Assembly (NCBI GenBank): GCA_017883105.1
Contig: JADGOF010000122.1
Coordinates: 1 to 6,738, forward strand
From: Acidimicrobiales bacterium
GTDB lineage: Bacteria; Actinomycetota; Acidimicrobiia; Acidimicrobiales; RAAP-2
Direction of reading: 5' to 3'
DNA: 6,738 nucleotides
Shown: piece after piece, positions 6,234 through 6,738 of the stretch
Numbering within the stretch: the stretch's first letter is position 1
How the letters are laid out: every line of letters begins with the position of its first letter
Translations under genes and position numbers: made by a program
The notes under the pieces: model-generated
The model's database searches: none
What the model saw: only the letters and a program-made list of their open reading frames with translations
What the model was told of the DNA's origin: nothing

Positions 6234-6738
6234 ATGTCCCCGTGGGCCGCCTTGGCCATTCTCGCCGCAGGTATGGCCGCCGGTACGGTCAACGTGATCG
6301 TGGGTTCGGGCTCATTGATCACCTTTCCCACCCTGTTGGCCCTGGGCTACCCCCCGGTGCTGGCCAATGTGTCCAACACCGTCGGCCTGGTGCCGGGGAG
6401 CGTGAGCGCCACCGTCGCCTACCGTCGCGAGCTGAGCGGCCAACGTCGACGGGTGGTCCAGCTCGGCCCGGCCTCGCTCGCCGGAGGGTTGGTCGGCGGG
6501 GTGCTGCTGCTGGCCCTGCCGCACAGCGTGTTCAAAGCGGCCGTCCCGGCCCTCATCGCCATGGCCTCCGTACTGATGGCCCTCCAGCCCCGGATGAGCC
6601 GCAGCCTCGAGCACCGGGGCCGCCGCCGGCTGCACGGCAGGGTGCCCCTCATCGCCGGGGTCTTCCTCACCGGTGTCTACGGTGGCTACTTCGGTGCCGC
6701 CCAGGGGGTCGTCCTCATCGCCCTGTTGGCCATCTTCA
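6234..6738 (+). CDS. TSUP (TauE/SafE, DUF81) family membrane transporter, N-terminal part
   Basis: Members of this family are inner-membrane permeases, several linked to export or uptake of sulfur compounds such as sulfite or sulfonates. The substrate here cannot be told. 168 residues are visible of about 250, and the right window edge cuts the gene. The family's two-fold repeat is clear: GTVNVIVGSGSLITFP (17-32) followed by NVSNTVGLVPGS (45-56), and the start of the second half, GVYGGYFGAAQGVV (147-160). Hydrophobic segments lie at about 5-35, 40-62, 76-95, 100-118 and 137-168. The loops YRRELSGQRRR (63-73) and 119-136 are strongly basic, so they should face the cytoplasm. The ATG at 6234 is chosen because the first helix begins directly after it; Met14 would cut into that helix. 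No SD is seen. The gene diverges from uppS across 120 nt and is probably an independent unit. Confidence 0.9.
   Translation, partial: MSPWAALAILAAGMAAGTVNVIVGSGSLITFPTLLALGYPPVLANVSNTVGLVPGSVSATVAYRRELSGQRRRVVQLGPASLAGGLVGGVLLLALPHSVFKAAVPALIAMASVLMALQPRMSRSLEHRGRRRLHGRVPLIAGVFLTGVYGGYFGAAQGVVLIALLAIF

Noticed and set aside
1..6738. CRISPR array, tRNA or rRNA gene, insertion sequence, prophage or defence cassette
   Set aside because: No spaced repeats, cloverleaf-like sequence, transposase motif or terminal repeats were seen. All but the two short spacers is filled by recognised housekeeping genes, one small membrane protein and one transporter.

Overview
The window is GC-rich chromosomal DNA whose genes look like housekeeping genes of a high-GC Gram-positive bacterium. 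Several things point to Actinobacteriota, perhaps an Acidimicrobiia-like lineage. The glycyl-tRNA synthetase is the single-chain dimeric type with an actinobacterial-looking motif 3 (EPAAGATR). Genes are tightly packed, several starts lack a Shine-Dalgarno sequence, and TANNNT -10 boxes sit a few bases before start codons, as in leaderless mRNAs. The lineage is an inference from memory of families; no marker gene settles it.

Layout. Six of the seven genes are on the minus strand, so they read from right to left. The first five form one compact run: uppS (6113-5343, undecaprenyl/polyprenyl diphosphate synthase), an unnamed two-helix membrane protein (5343-4993), recO (4996-4271, DNA repair), hemW (4269-3118, radical-SAM heme chaperone) and glyS (3125-1767, glycyl-tRNA synthetase). 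Their four junctions are, in order, a 1-nt overlap, a 4-nt overlap, a 1-nt gap and an 8-nt overlap, so the run is almost certainly an operon with translational coupling. A palindrome sits at the glyS stop codon. A 159-nt spacer with further inverted repeats follows, and then ppdK (1607 to beyond the left edge), pyruvate phosphate dikinase, cut by the window after about 535 residues. On the right, a divergent plus-strand gene (6234 to beyond the right edge) encodes the first two thirds of a TSUP/TauE-SafE family membrane transporter. It shares a 120-nt intergenic region with uppS.

How the genes relate. The operon joins unrelated core functions: lipid carrier for the cell wall, recombination, heme delivery and translation. 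This is a familiar kind of bacterial housekeeping cluster rather than a pathway. The least explained gene is the small membrane protein between uppS and recO. I found no CRISPR array, tRNA, rRNA, mobile element or defence system, and I do not think this window holds a new large system. The points most worth checking are the small membrane protein, the leaderless-type starts of uppS, glyS and possibly the transporter, and the inverted repeats ahead of ppdK.
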